Shown in pieces: positions 30,242 to 40,743 of a stretch of DNA of 64,000 nt (position 1 is its first letter; every line of letters starts with the position of its first letter). The notes beneath the pieces are model-generated. The model was not told where the DNA came from. It searched no databases and worked only from the letters and a program-made list of their open reading frames with translations. The translations under genes and the position numbers were made by a program. Origin of the DNA: Candidatus Altimarinota bacterium (lineage in GTDB: Bacteria; Cyanobacteriota; Cyanobacteriia; Cyanobacteriales; Microcystaceae); the NCBI GenBank assembly GCA_012031035.1, contig JAAUUT010000002.1, positions 1 to 64,000 of the forward strand, given 5' to 3'.

Positions 30242-31003
30242 ATGACATCCCTAGAAATTCAAAGCGATCGCGTACAAATCAAAAATGCCGATTTAGCCAT
30301 CGATGCTTATCTAGCTACTCCTAAAAGCGAAGAAACTTTTCCCGGCGTAATCGTCATTCAAGAAATTTTTGGAGTTAACGAGCATATTCGAGATATTACG
30401 CAACGATTTGCCAAAGCGGGATACGTTGCGATCGCGCCTGCTATCTATCAGCGTCAGGCTCCAGGTTTTGAAACGGGTTATACCCAACAAGCTATCGAGA
30501 TCGGTAGAGAATACAAAAATAAAACTAAAGCGTCAGAATTACTCGGCGATATCCAAGGAGCGATCGATTATCTCTACAGCTTACCTCAAGTCAAACGAAC
30601 TGGCGTTGGCTGTATTGGTTTTTGTTTTGGCGGACACGTTGCTTATTTAGTAGCGACTTTACCCGATATCAAAGCTACAGCCTCTTTCTATGGCGCGGGA
30701 ATTACTACTTGGTCGCCAGGAAACGGCGAACCAACCATAACGCGCACCTCAGATATTAAAGGAACGCTATATGCTTTCTTTGGGATGGAAGATGCTAGTA
30801 TTCCCATCGAACAAGTAGACCAAATCGAAGCCGCTTTGCAAAAATCTAACATTCCTCATCGCGTCTTTTGCTATCAGGGTGCAGATCATGGCTTTTTCTG
30901 CGACCAACGGACTAGTTTTAACCAACCAGCCGCCGATGATGCTTGGCAAAACGTATTAGAGTTGTTTAGTACAACTATTTCTCGTGGTTTAAATAGCCAG
31001 TAA
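30242..31003 (+). CDS. Dienelactone hydrolase family protein
   Basis: 253-residue alpha/beta hydrolase. Nucleophile Cys in GCIGFCFGGHVAYL, catalytic His in GADHGFFCDQ, and an acid candidate in FFGMEDASIP. It opens with the family pattern VIVIQEIFGVNEHIRDITQR. It is probably a cytosolic carboxymethylenebutenolidase-like enzyme with an unknown natural substrate. It stands alone after the tRNA gene. Confidence 0.87.
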   Translation: MTSLEIQSDRVQIKNADLAIDAYLATPKSEETFPGVIVIQEIFGVNEHIRDITQRFAKAGYVAIAPAIYQRQAPGFETGYTQQAIEIGREYKNKTKASELLGDIQGAIDYLYSLPQVKRTGVGCIGFCFGGHVAYLVATLPDIKATASFYGAGITTWSPGNGEPTITRTSDIKGTLYAFFGMEDASIPIEQVDQIEAALQKSNIPHRVFCYQGADHGFFCDQRTSFNQPAADDAWQNVLELFSTTISRGLNSQ

Positions 31004-31085
31004 TAGCTAGTAGTATTGGGAAGATACTACCTATGTAGCTAAATTTTGTTATCTTGACTTCTGAATTCTTCTTTTAAATAAATTG

Positions 31086-31492
31086 ATGGATCGCAATAAA
31101 CCTATTTTAAAAACGGCCGTCCTCACGAATGGATAGAACAATTAGAGATGTTGGCAAAGCAGACTGGATGTTCTGTTAGCGAACTTCTTCGAGACGCGAT
31201 CGCGCAATATCTAGGCATCTGCGAACAACCTGCTTCTCAAACTCTAGACCAATTTAGAACTGAATTAAATACTTTTAAAGTTTCAATATCACAATTAGAT
31301 GAAAAAGTCAATAATTTATCGAGCAATTCCCGACTATTAACCACATTAAGCCTGAAAATAGCTGTGTTAGAGGGAATAGTAGCTAAAAACACTACCCCAG
31401 CTAAAAATACTGCGACCTCATCGCAGTTATTAGATGATGATGATGACTGCGACGAACCCGATGAAATTCTGACTGACTTTTTACCGCGTTGA
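31086..31492 (+). CDS. Small ribbon-helix-helix-like protein (one apparent frameshift)
   Basis: About 135 residues. The visible frame from 31148 reads MLAKQTGCSVSELLRDAIAQ, a CopG/MetJ-like RHH pattern. Upstream, ATG 31086 reads MDRNKPILK and loses frame in the A5 run 31109-31113. With A6 it continues NGRPHEWIEQLEMLAKQTG, a strand-helix RHH N-terminus. The middle has a short coiled coil (LNTFKVSISQLDEKVNNLSS) and the tail is acidic (DDDDDCDEPDE). It is probably a DNA-binding regulator, and the target is unknown. Confidence 0.65.
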
Positions 31493-31508
31493 TTTCGGTA
31501 AGCAATAA

Positions 31509-32429
31509 TCAGTAAACTGATAACTGATGTTGGTTGCGATGAACTTCTTGATAAAACTCGCCGATAGCATGAAGATAGTCTTCTCCACTAATAGAGGCAA
31601 CATTATTGTGACCTGCATGGGGAGCAACAAAAAATTGTTTCGGAACCTTAGCAACTTCAAATAACATTTGACCCATCTTAAAAGGAACAGTGCGATCGCA
31701 TTTACCGTGAATTAACAGCAATGGCACTCGTAACAATTTTAGTTTGCTTAAAGAATCAAAACGCTGATTTATCAACCATTTAGTCGGAAATAGTCGAATA
31801 ATCCCCCTTTTAGCCAGCAGCGCACTCATAGAAGTAAAGGTATTTTCGACAATTAATCCCGACGTTAGCGGTCGTCGTACTGCTAAATCGATCGCGATCG
31901 CACCTCCTAGAGAATGACCGTAAATAAAGATATTGCGAGGATCGATATCTCGCTGTTCCACCAAATAATCCCAAGCTGCTTGCGCGTCGCGATACACTTC
32001 TGCTTCTGTAGGAAACTTTCCTTTACTGCGACCGTATCCCCGATAGTCTATCAGGAGTACCGAAAATCCTAATTGATGAAAGCGTCGCGCGTGTCCGAGA
32101 TTGGCGCTGATATTGCCGCCGTTTCCGTGCAAATACAGCAAAACATCCGATTTTGCAGAACCGGCGGGAATCCACCATCCATGCAAGCGTTCGCTTTTTT
32201 CTTCCCAAGTCATTACGGGGATTGAAACCTCATCATAAGCAAGACCTAGATCGCGAGGAGTGCCTTTGAGGACAGAGGAAGGGAAAAAAATTAGTCGGTT
32301 TTGCCATGTTGATAAGGCAATACAAGACACAAAGTAGGCGATCGCACCTACACTGACAAGTATCATCAATATTTCGATCGCTGGAGATGGCAACATCTGC
32401 ATAGCTACTTTCGCCCAATTTGTTAACAA
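31509..32429 (-). CDS. Alpha/beta hydrolase (membrane-anchored)
   Basis: 306 residues. N-terminal transmembrane segment (PAIEILMILVSVGAIAYFVS), oxyanion motif LYLHGNGGNISAN, nucleophile Ser in FIYGHSLGGAIAIDLA, Asp in LIHGKCDRTVPF, His in VAPHAGHNNVASI. It belongs to the ABHD13/BEM46-like group, often a serine hydrolase of the inner membrane. Substrate unknown. It lies 90 bp downstream of gatA on the same strand, with an ATCATTC heptamer repeat between. Confidence 0.85.
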   Translation of the reverse strand: MLTNWAKVAMQMLPSPAIEILMILVSVGAIAYFVSCIALSTWQNRLIFFPSSVLKGTPRDLGLAYDEVSIPVMTWEEKSERLHGWWIPAGSAKSDVLLYLHGNGGNISANLGHARRFHQLGFSVLLIDYRGYGRSKGKFPTEAEVYRDAQAAWDYLVEQRDIDPRNIFIYGHSLGGAIAIDLAVRRPLTSGLIVENTFTSMSALLAKRGIIRLFPTKWLINQRFDSLSKLKLLRVPLLLIHGKCDRTVPFKMGQMLFEVAKVPKQFFVAPHAGHNNVASISGEDYLHAIGEFYQEVHRNQHQLSVY

Positions 32430-32519
32430 CAGTTTACACTTTATTCGTTATTTGGGAATTAGAAATGGAGAATGAAAAGAAATGATGAATGCTTAGTTCA
32501 TCATTCATCATTCATCATT

Positions 32520-33964
32520 TTAAAGTGTTGGTTTTCTGACGTGCCAATCTGTAGATTGTTCGTAAGCATAAGCGACTTGAAATAATAAATCTTCTCGCAA
32601 AACCTTACCAATCAATTGAAGACCAATTGGCAATCCCCGTCCATCAAATCCACAAGGAATGCTCATTCCAGGTAAACCCGCCAAATTCACGGGAATTGTC
32701 ATCAAATCTAATAAATACATACTCAAAGGATCTTCTGTCTTCTCTCCCGCTTTAAAAGCTGTCGTAGGCGATGTTGGACAGACTAAAACATCTACTTTTT
32801 CAAAAGCTGCCTCAAAATCCTGTTTGATCAGAGTACGAACCTTTTGTGCTTTCAAATAATAAGCATCGTAATATCCCGCCGAAAGCGTGTAAGTTCCGAT
32901 CGCAATTCGTCGCTTGACTTCTGCACCGAAACCATGAGCGCGGGTTTTCTTATACATTGAAAGTAGCGTATCGGCTTCTTCACGGATGCCGTATTTAACT
33001 GCGTCGTAACGTGCCAGATTTGCCGAAGCTTCCGAAGGAGCAATAATATAATAAGCCGACACGCCGTAGCGAAAGCGAGGACAGGAAACCTCGACAATTT
33101 CTGCACCTAATGCTTTGAGTTGTCCTATCGCATCTTTAACTGACGATTCTACCTCTGCATCCAAACCTTCGCCAAAGGTTTCTGCAATTACCCCAACTTT
33201 TAACCCTTTCAAATCGGGTTTGAGGAATTGGGTATAGTCGGGGATTTCTACCTTAAGGCTAGTCGAATCTTTAGGATCGTAGCCCGCGATCGCGCCGAGT
33301 AAAATCGCGGCATCTTCTACCGTTCTCGAAAACGGCCCGATTTGATCCAACGAAGACGCAAAAGCCACCAATCCAAAGCGCGAAACCAATCCATAAGTCG
33401 GTTTTAAGCCTACAACCCCGCACAAAGCAGCGGGCTGACGAATCGAACCACCTGTATCCGAACCCAGCGCCACAACGCATTCAGAAGCGGCCACAGCAGC
33501 AGCAGAACCACCAGAAGATCCACCAGGAACGCGATCGAGATCCCAGGGATTAGCCGTTCCTCCATAAGCAGAATTTTCGGTGGAACCTCCCATCGCAAAT
33601 TCATCGAGATTGGTTTTTCCCACCATCACAGTTCCTGCCTCTTTTAGTTTTTGGGTGACGGTTGATTCGTAAGGAGGAACAAAGTTTTCTAAAATTCGCG
33701 AGGCGCAGGTTGTGCGAATTCCTTGAGTACACATATTATCTTTTATGCCAATTGGAATTCCTTCTAGGAGTCCGATTGTTTTTCCTGCTGCAATTTTTGC
33801 ATCGACTTTTTTTGCCGTTAAGAGCGCTTGTTCGGCTGTCACCGACAAAAACTGTGTAATTTTGGTTCTAGCGCTTCGATGCGATCGAGTGCTTCAGTAG
33901 TAATTTCTGTTGCAGTGCGTTCTTTTTTGACTAATTGTTCGTGTAATTCGCGGATAGATGCCAT
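32520..33964 (-). CDS. gatA: Glu-tRNA(Gln) amidotransferase subunit A (one apparent frameshift)
   Basis: About 482 residues. GatA releases ammonia from Gln for GatB to convert Glu-tRNA(Gln) to Gln-tRNA(Gln). Amidase signature: catalytic Lys in [11 protein letters not shown], Gly/Ser-rich [15 protein letters not shown], Ser in [14 protein letters not shown]. The intact frame starts only at 33848. ATG 33964 ([16 protein letters not shown]) runs to LHSF and breaks in an A5 run at 33847-33851 (plus strand). One more base gives [14 protein letters not shown]. As GatA is essential where glutaminyl-tRNA synthetase is absent, the break is most likely a sequence error. Confidence 0.92.
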
Positions 33965-34231
33965 GAGCGTACCTTGAAACGTATATAAAGATTGCATAAA
34001 TAGAGATGCCTTTGTCATTTTAGGAGACTAAAGCCCAATCTGTAGCAGTTTCGCGATCGCGCGATCGGCTTTACCTTTACCATACTAAGCAATCCCATCG
34101 CTTTTAAGCTGACTATTAGCCAAGTACAACTTAAGATTTAAAAAAAACTAACATCGAGTGTTTTTATCTTTATGGTTAGCTTTTTAATAGATTAAGAATT
34201 CATAACTTTTAATAATCATTTCTTTATTTTC

Positions 34232-34272
34232 TGTGGAAAAATCTGTGGAAAAATATTTTAATCTGTGGAAAA
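34232..34272 (-). promoter_or_regulatory. Cluster of three DnaA-box-like 9-mers
   Basis: TGTGGAAAA at 34232-34240, 34244-34252 and 34264-34272, i.e. TTTTCCACA on the minus strand, the cyanobacterial DnaA-box form. They lie in the 580-bp AT-rich gap 33965-34544 between gatA and the CDF gene. The rest of the gap has long A/T runs, a HIP1 site only at its left edge, and a heptamer repeat at 34521-34546. No gene is seen there. Confidence 0.5.
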
Positions 34273-34544
34273 AAACGTTGGTTATAGAAGAGTTCGACAA
34301 TGGAATTCTGAATTTGAGTTTTGAGCAACTAAATGAAATATTAAACGTCGATTATCAGTTTTCACAAATTAAAGTCACATCTACTTATTACAATCGATAA
34401 ATATAAAGTTCTTTTACTATCTATTACTTTTCTTTTCTCCAACGCGCTCGTTAGTTGCAAATTAAATGTTTTTTATTTTATTTTTTCCAATTAAGGGAGA
34501 TTCATCTATAAAGTTTTCAGCATTCATAATTCATAATTCATAAT

Positions 34545-35495
34545 TTACAGATCGCTTCGATAATCGGGAGGCTCTACATGAATCAAGATGCGAACGGGGC
34601 TAAAACGTTCGGTGAGGCGAATTTCGACTTCTTCTGTAATTTTATGAGCCGTTTCCACATCTGGAGCATCCACAATTAAGTGCATTTCAATGAAAATTTG
34701 TCTTCCCAATAATCCCCTAGATGCAATATCGTGACAATCGATTGTACCTGGAACTTCCATGACAATTTGATAAATCGTTTCAGGCGCGATCGCCATTTCA
34801 TCAACTAACCAAGGAACATTAGCTTTCAACACCATCCAACCGCTATAAAATACTAACAAAGCTACAGGAAAAGCTAAAACGACATCGAGCAATTGCAGTT
34901 GTGGGAAATTAAGTATTTCTCCTTGCCATACCCCAATTAATCCCAATAAAACAGCAATAGTTACCCAAATATCGCTCATCGTATGATAGGCATCGGCAAT
35001 TAAAATAGGACTATTGATTCGTCTCCCGACTTTTCGTTCGTAAAAGGCAACAAAAATATTCACTACTAAGACAATAATTAGTATCGATAATTCTGCGCCA
35101 TTAATGCGAACGAGACTTCCCCCCTGCCAAATTCTTTCGATCGCGCCTTGGAGAATTTCAAAACAAGCGATGCCTAAAAAAGCGGCAATTCCTAACGCAC
35201 CTATCGCCTCGTATTTTTGATGTCCGTAAGGATGATCGCGATCGGGTTCGGGAGAAGACAAGCGACTAGTAATAAGACCGAGAATATTATTAGCACTATC
35301 GGTTACGCTATGTAAAGCATCTGCTTGCAAGCTCAGCGAATTCGTCTTAAATCCTACCACTGCTTTTAAAACCATTACCAAGAGATTAAGCAGCAGAGTA
35401 ACGAGTAATACCTTACGAACTTCGGAACGATTATCTAACACCACAAAAATAAATAATTGGGAGCGATCGCGCTTCTTTCCTTTTATTTTAGGCAA
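34545..35495 (-). CDS. Cation diffusion facilitator (CDF) transporter
   Basis: 316 residues. Six hydrophobic segments. Metal site HxxxD-like motifs: ALHSVTDSANN in TM2 and DAYHTMSDIW in TM5. A DHPYGHQKYE cytosolic motif follows TM2. The C-terminal cytosolic domain is IHVEPPDYRS. It exports divalent metal (Zn, Fe, Co or Mn) in exchange for protons. The ligand set does not settle which metal. It stands alone, divergent from the ABC ATPase gene. Confidence 0.9.
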   Translation of the reverse strand: MPKIKGKKRDRSQLFIFVVLDNRSEVRKVLLVTLLLNLLVMVLKAVVGFKTNSLSLQADALHSVTDSANNILGLITSRLSSPEPDRDHPYGHQKYEAIGALGIAAFLGIACFEILQGAIERIWQGGSLVRINGAELSILIIVLVVNIFVAFYERKVGRRINSPILIADAYHTMSDIWVTIAVLLGLIGVWQGEILNFPQLQLLDVVLAFPVALLVFYSGWMVLKANVPWLVDEMAIAPETIYQIVMEVPGTIDCHDIASRGLLGRQIFIEMHLIVDAPDVETAHKITEEVEIRLTERFSPVRILIHVEPPDYRSDL

Positions 35496-35608
35496 TAAAT
35501 TTAATTTGCATTATTGTTCGAGATGAACGACATTTTATTACAATTTTTTTTAAAAACATGATTAGCTAAAGTAAAACGATATAACTAAATAAAAACAGAT
35601 AAAGATCG

Positions 35609-36367
35609 ATGATTGCTCAACCTGCCTCCGATTCAGACTTCATTATCGTCGCTCAAGATGTTGAGAAATGGTACGACAATAATTTTCATGTATTGCAAGG
35701 TGTTAACCTCAGCGTGAAAAAGCAGGAGGTCGTTGTCATTATGGGGCCGTCTGGATCGGGAAAATCAACGTTTATTCGCACGTTTAATGCACTCGAACCC
35801 TATCAAAAAGGAACGATTATTATCGATGGCATTAAACTTTCTCACGACCTCAAAAATATCGATACAATTCGTCGAGAAGTGGGAATGGTTTTTCAACAAT
35901 TTAATCTTTTTCCTCATCTAACCGTCCTCGATAACGTCATGCTTGCTCCGATTTGGGTGCGTCACTGGAAAAAGCAAAAAGCAGAAGAAGTCGCAATGCA
36001 ACTATTAGAAAAAGTCGGAATTTTAGAACAAGCGCGTAAATATCCCGGTCAACTGTCGGGAGGACAGCAACAACGAGTCGCGATCGCGCGCGCTTTAGCT
36101 ATGCAACCTAAGATTATGTTATTCGACGAGCCTACCTCAGCGCTAGATCCAGAAATGGTTAGAGAAGTTTTAGATACCATGCGCACCCTCGCTAATTCAG
36201 GAATGACGATGGTTTGCGTCACTCATGAAGTTGGTTTTGCTCGCGAAGTGGCCGATCGCGTTGTCTTTATGGATGGCGGTAAAGTTGTTGAAGTCGCTTC
36301 ACCCAATGAGTTTTTTAATAACCCTCAAGAAGAACGCACTCAAAAGTTTCTCTCGCAAATTCTTTAA
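35609..36367 (+). CDS. Polar amino-acid ABC transporter ATP-binding protein
   Basis: 252 residues of the GlnQ/HisP/BgtA family. Walker [17 protein letters not shown]-loop [11 protein letters not shown], signature [15 protein letters not shown], Walker [16 protein letters not shown]-loop VTHEVGF. No permease or binding protein is adjacent, as is also the case for the stand-alone bgtA of other cyanobacteria; identity with bgtA is likely but not proven. Confidence 0.9.
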   Translation: MIAQPASDSDFIIVAQDVEKWYDNNFHVLQGVNLSVKKQEVVVIMGPSGSGKSTFIRTFNALEPYQKGTIIIDGIKLSHDLKNIDTIRREVGMVFQQFNLFPHLTVLDNVMLAPIWVRHWKKQKAEEVAMQLLEKVGILEQARKYPGQLSGGQQQRVAIARALAMQPKIMLFDEPTSALDPEMVREVLDTMRTLANSGMTMVCVTHEVGFAREVADRVVFMDGGKVVEVASPNEFFNNPQEERTQKFLSQIL

Positions 36368-36465
36368 TAGAAAGCTACAGAAGCCTCGTTAGGAAATATC
36401 TTTATATTATGTCGAACATTGGTTCTAAGATAAGCCCTAATCATAATTGTTAGAAGGCTCGTGCT

Positions 36466-37047
36466 TCAACTAATTAACCGAATCACCATTTGCAAAGAGT
36501 TCAAATAGGCAGTTATCATCTTAGTCAATAACTTTGCATTGCCTTCGTAATCGCCATGTCCGAGTCCGTATATTTGTTGCCAGATTAGACCATCGCTCAT
36601 ACATAAGATAAGGTCGATCAATTGGGGATCTTCTACACCAAAGAATTGTGAGAGCGAGCGATCGAAGTTTGCATATACTTGTTTTAGAGAATCGCTGAGA
36701 TCGTCTCCTTCATTGAGTAACTGTCTTTTAAAATCTGCAAAAATCAGTGCTTGCTTGAAGTAATTTTCCTGATGCCGACTCAAGAAATAAAAAGCCCCCT
36801 CAATATGCTCTAACATGGTTTTGGCATCTTTTAAGTCTTGTGCAACCATCACCATATCGCGCTTGACAAACCCTTCGAGCAACTGCTCAAATAAAGCTTT
36901 TTTGTTAGGAAAATACCTTTCTAATGTTTCAGTAGAAACGCCTAATCCTTCGGCAAGTTGGCTCATAGAAATCCCAGAATAGCCATGTTTGATAAATAAA
37001 GGAAATGATTTGTCGAGAAGGTCTTCGCGACTAATAGTGGTAGGCAT
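36466..37047 (-). CDS. TetR-family transcriptional regulator
   Basis: 193 residues. N-terminal HTH: DLLDKSFPLFIKHGYSGISM, then SQLAEGLGVSTETLERYFPN, then KKALFEQLL. The C-terminal ligand domain is helical and not diagnostic. No divergent partner gene is adjacent: the neighbour on the left is the ABC ATPase (convergent) and on the right a sensor kinase gene (same strand, upstream). Confidence 0.87.
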   Translation of the reverse strand: MPTTISREDLLDKSFPLFIKHGYSGISMSQLAEGLGVSTETLERYFPNKKALFEQLLEGFVKRDMVMVAQDLKDAKTMLEHIEGAFYFLSRHQENYFKQALIFADFKRQLLNEGDDLSDSLKQVYANFDRSLSQFFGVEDPQLIDLILCMSDGLIWQQIYGLGHGDYEGNAKLLTKMITAYLNSLQMVIRLIS

Positions 37048-37190
37048 AATATTTAAATTATTGCAATGAAAAACATTATGATTTTTACTTTATACTATTT
37101 TTTTTACCAAATCAATAATCTAGACTAGGCTTAAGAAAGATTTATATAAACAATTAAATATTTAACTTGTATATAAGCTCTATTGGCTTA

Positions 37191-38312
37191 TCAAGCGATA
37201 GGAAGCGAAAAGCGAAAAGTGCTGCCTTTTCCTAACTCGCTCTCGACTTCTATAGTTCCGCCTTGGAGTTCGACTAAACGACGCGCGATCGCCAGTCCAA
37301 TTCCCGTCCCGCCAGAATAGCTAGCGCGAGATTTATCAGCACGCCAAAAGCGCTCGAAAATATAAGGTAAATCTTGGGAGGCAATTCCGATTCCCGTATC
37401 AATAACAGCGATCCAAACGCAATTTTTATCTCGCCAAGCACGAAGAGTAATCGAACCCTTTTCCGTGTAGCGCAGTGCATTTCCTAATAAATTTACTAAA
37501 ACTTGTTCGGTGCGATCGAGATCGGCTAAAACCGGGGGTAAATCTGGCGGACAATCTAATATTAATTGCGGACCTTCTTCAAATAATTGATCGGCAAATT
37601 TTTCGATAAAGGCTTTGAGGATAGGAAATAAACTAATCTTTTGAGTTTTAATCGATAACGATCCGGCTTCTGCCTTAGAAAGTTCCTGTAAATCATTAGT
37701 TAATCGTTCTAATCGTCGAGTTTCTCTAACGAGACGCAGATATAATTCCGGTGAAGGAGCTATCTCGCCATCTGCCAATTCTTCTAAATATCCTCTCACT
37801 ACTGTTAAAGGCGTTCGCAATTCGTGAGTAAGATCGCTAATCAATTCGCGCCGTCGCTTCTCGACATCTTCTAAACTACTTGCCATACGATTAAAACTAT
37901 TTGCCAGTTGATTTAATTCGGGTATTTCACTTTCTGGCATTCTCTCTTGTAAATCTCCCGCCGCAAATTTTTGAGTAATAGCTTTCATTTGTCTGATGGG
38001 TTTGGTCACTCGTATCGATACCCAATAACTCAATCCACCGGCGGCTGTTGCTCCTGCTAAAACTGATAAAACTGCGCTACTATTCCAAGCTGTTTTAAAT
38101 CCTTCAACTAAATAAGTTCGCGCCGAACGAACTGTAAAAATGCCTCTTTTTTCTAACTGTTCTAAGCGAATTACAAACATTTGTGGAGAAGAAAGTTTAG
38201 CAATAACAATAAAACTTCCCAATCCGACAATCATTACTAATAAGTGGGAGAAAAATAAGCGCGTTCCTAAACTTAACTTAGCCACGATAAAACTCAAGAA
38301 AAATAAGCGCAA
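37191..38312 (-). CDS. Sensor histidine kinase (HAMP-HisKA-HATPase)
   Basis: 373 residues. TM1 ([20 protein letters not shown]), a short periplasmic part, TM2 ([20 protein letters not shown]), HAMP to about residue 150, HisKA with [17 protein letters not shown], HATPase with [16 protein letters not shown] and [18 protein letters not shown]. It is of the BaeS/EnvZ type. No response regulator gene is adjacent. An in-frame GTG at 38285 ([11 protein letters not shown]) is an alternative start. Confidence 0.88.
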   Translation of the reverse strand: MRLFFLSFIVAKLSLGTRLFFSHLLVMIVGLGSFIVIAKLSSPQMFVIRLEQLEKRGIFTVRSARTYLVEGFKTAWNSSAVLSVLAGATAAGGLSYWVSIRVTKPIRQMKAITQKFAAGDLQERMPESEIPELNQLANSFNRMASSLEDVEKRRRELISDLTHELRTPLTVVRGYLEELADGEIAPSPELYLRLVRETRRLERLTNDLQELSKAEAGSLSIKTQKISLFPILKAFIEKFADQLFEEGPQLILDCPPDLPPVLADLDRTEQVLVNLLGNALRYTEKGSITLRAWRDKNCVWIAVIDTGIGIASQDLPYIFERFWRADKSRASYSGGTGIGLAIARRLVELQGGTIEVESELGKGSTFRFSLPIA

Positions 38313-38581
38313 TTTTTAAGGCAGCGATTTCCTAGCTTTGCGGATCTCATCTGCCCATTGCGATACTAACGCGAAGCAGTAGGCGATCGCACTGCTCGAA
38401 ATCAAAGCGTTCCAATCTTCATTTTTGATTGTCTCGATACACTTGTGAACGAAAATTTTTCAGATTAAAATTAGGCACTTTCATTTTATTAGACAATCTA
38501 GCTTAATTTTTTATTTTTGGCTAAAAATGGACTTAAACATCGATTTTTAGTTGAAACTCCCATTGAAAAGGAGAGAAAAAA

Positions 38582-39934
38582 ATGGGATTTCCAAAAGATT
38601 TTGTTTGGGGAGCAGCAACCGCCAGCTATCAAATTGAAGGAGCGGCCCTTGAAGATGGTAAAGGACTTTCGGTTTGGGATTGGATGTGCCGTCAACCAGA
38701 CAAAATTTGGTCTGGCGATACGGGAGAAGTCGCCTGCGATCGCTATCATCGATACGAACAGGACGTACAACTGATGGGAGAAATTGGGCTGCAAGCTTAT
38801 CGTTTCTCGATTTCTTGGGCGCGAGTCATTCCAGATGGCATAGGCAAAATCAATGAAAAAGGTCTATCCTTTTATGACAAGCTGGTAGATTGCTTGCTAG
38901 AGTTGGGCATTCAACCTTGGGTGACGCTGTTCCATTGGGACTATCCCTATGCTCTTTATTGTCGAGGCGGATGGCTCAACCCAGAAAGTCCTGACTGGTT
39001 TGCCGAGTATGCCAGTATCGTTGTCGAACGACTAAGCGATCGCGTCTCGCACTGGATAACCCTTAACGAACCCCAATGTTTCATTGGACTTGGACATCAA
39101 TCGGGAGAACACGCACCCGGTCTTAAACTAGGCTTTGCCGACATTCTGGCGATTTGCCATCGCGTACTACTCGCCCACGGTAAAGCCGTTCGGGTAATTC
39201 GCGATCGCGCCAAAATCCGACCGACGGTTGGTGCTGCTTTAGTTGGGATGGTGAAAATTCCCTCGAAGGATACTTCGGAAGATATCGAAGCTGCACGCTT
39301 GTGTATGTTCTCTGTAACCGAAAAAAACTGCTGGAACAATACTTGGTTTGCCGATCCCATGCTACGCGGCGAGTATCCCTTCGATGGCATGAAGTTATTT
39401 CATAATGAAATGCCTAAGATTGAGAGCGGCGACCTTGAGACAATTTGTCAGTCGCTCGATTTCTTCGGTGTCAATATCTATCACGGTCAAACTATTCGCT
39501 CCAATGGGCAAGGAGGTACAGTGACAGTACCGAGTCCCAAAGGCCCCCCTCTAACGACGATGGACTGGCAGGTGACTCCAGAAGCCCTCTACTGGGGGCC
39601 GCGATTTCTGTACGAGCGCTACCAACTCCCGATAGTCGTTACCGAGAATGGCATGGCTAACTGTGACTGGGTTCATGTCGATGGCAAAGTCCACGATCCA
39701 CAGCGGATTGACTTCCTAACGCGATACTTACAGGCATACCAGAGGGCAATAGACGACGGCATCAAAGCGAAGGGATATTTTCACTGGACATTGATGGACA
39801 ACTTTGAATGGGCTTACGGTTACAAACAACGATTTGGTCTGATATACGTTGACTACGCTACTCAACAGAGAATTCTTAAGGACTCTGCTTATTGGTATAA
39901 AAACGTAATTTCATCGAATAGTATTCCGACATGA
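38582..39934 (+). CDS. Beta-glucosidase, glycoside hydrolase family 1
   Basis: 450 residues, normal GH1 length. N-terminal FPKDFVWGAATASYQIEGA, acid/base Glu in WITLNEPQCF, nucleophile Glu in PIVVTENGMA, aglycone region FRFS-like YRFSISWARVIPDG, C-terminal HWTLMDNFEWAYGYKQRFGL. It is cytosolic (no signal peptide) and cleaves beta-glucosides or cellobiose. An AAAAGGAGAG ribosome binding site is just upstream. Confidence 0.95.
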   Translation: MGFPKDFVWGAATASYQIEGAALEDGKGLSVWDWMCRQPDKIWSGDTGEVACDRYHRYEQDVQLMGEIGLQAYRFSISWARVIPDGIGKINEKGLSFYDKLVDCLLELGIQPWVTLFHWDYPYALYCRGGWLNPESPDWFAEYASIVVERLSDRVSHWITLNEPQCFIGLGHQSGEHAPGLKLGFADILAICHRVLLAHGKAVRVIRDRAKIRPTVGAALVGMVKIPSKDTSEDIEAARLCMFSVTEKNCWNNTWFADPMLRGEYPFDGMKLFHNEMPKIESGDLETICQSLDFFGVNIYHGQTIRSNGQGGTVTVPSPKGPPLTTMDWQVTPEALYWGPRFLYERYQLPIVVTENGMANCDWVHVDGKVHDPQRIDFLTRYLQAYQRAIDDGIKAKGYFHWTLMDNFEWAYGYKQRFGLIYVDYATQQRILKDSAYWYKNVISSNSIPT

Positions 39935-40127
39935 ATTAATTGTTAATAACATTAAATCCGGTTGAACAACCACAATACCTAGTAGTACAAGCCGGAAGCT
40001 CATCTTACATTAATGATGACAATTAAAAATTTGATGTCAGCAGGCGATCGCACTCCCTCTTAAGACAGAATAGAAACAACCTTGTTGTAGTTACGATGTC
40101 ATTAGGAAAATAACTACGAAGAATAAC

Positions 40128-40727
40128 TTGAGTGACATTATCAACTTAGACACTTTCATTGAGCTTTTATTAGGAATTGCCCTTAGCACGGCGGCGGGGT
40201 TTAGAGTGTTCGTGCCACTGCTTGTCCTTAGTGCGGCTGCTGTTGTTGGACATTTAGACCTTCCCACTAATTTTGATTGGATAGAAACCCAAAACGCCTT
40301 AATTGTCTTTGGTGCTGCCTGCTTGCTAGAAATCGCTGGCTACTACATCCCTTGGTTTGACCATTTACTCGATCTGGTTGCTACTCCTGCGGCTTTTATT
40401 GCGGGGACAGTGTTAACGGCTTCTGTGTCTCCTCAGTTGAACCCGATTATTCAGTGGACGTTGGCCGTGGTAGCTGGGGGGGGAACCGCAGGATTGACCA
40501 AAGGATTCATGAATTTGTTGCGAGTCGGTTCGTCTGCAACATCGGGAGGACTGACTAACCCGATTTTGGCAACGATTGAATTGGCGATCGCAGCAGCTTT
40601 GTCGATCCTTGCTATAACTGTACCGTTAATCGCAGGAATCTTGGTGATTGTGGTTCTGGTTTTTGCTCTGCTTAGAATCAAGAAATTTTTCTCATCGCGA
40701 TCGCCCCAACAAATCAATCAAAGTTAA
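40128..40727 (+). CDS. DUF4126 membrane protein
   Basis: 199 residues with four to five hydrophobic segments: ELLLGIALSTAAGFRVFVPL, LVATPAAFIAGTVLTA, IIQWTLAVVAGGGTAGLTKG, ITVPLIAGILVIVVLVFALL. The AGFRVFVP and GGTAGLTKG motifs match the DUF4126 family of unknown function. The start is TTG 40128; no in-frame ATG precedes the family N-terminus. A TPR gene follows after 16 bp. Confidence 0.8.
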   Translation: MSDIINLDTFIELLLGIALSTAAGFRVFVPLLVLSAAAVVGHLDLPTNFDWIETQNALIVFGAACLLEIAGYYIPWFDHLLDLVATPAAFIAGTVLTASVSPQLNPIIQWTLAVVAGGGTAGLTKGFMNLLRVGSSATSGGLTNPILATIELAIAAALSILAITVPLIAGILVIVVLVFALLRIKKFFSSRSPQQINQS

Positions 40728-40743
40728 CTATTTTTATTAAAAT

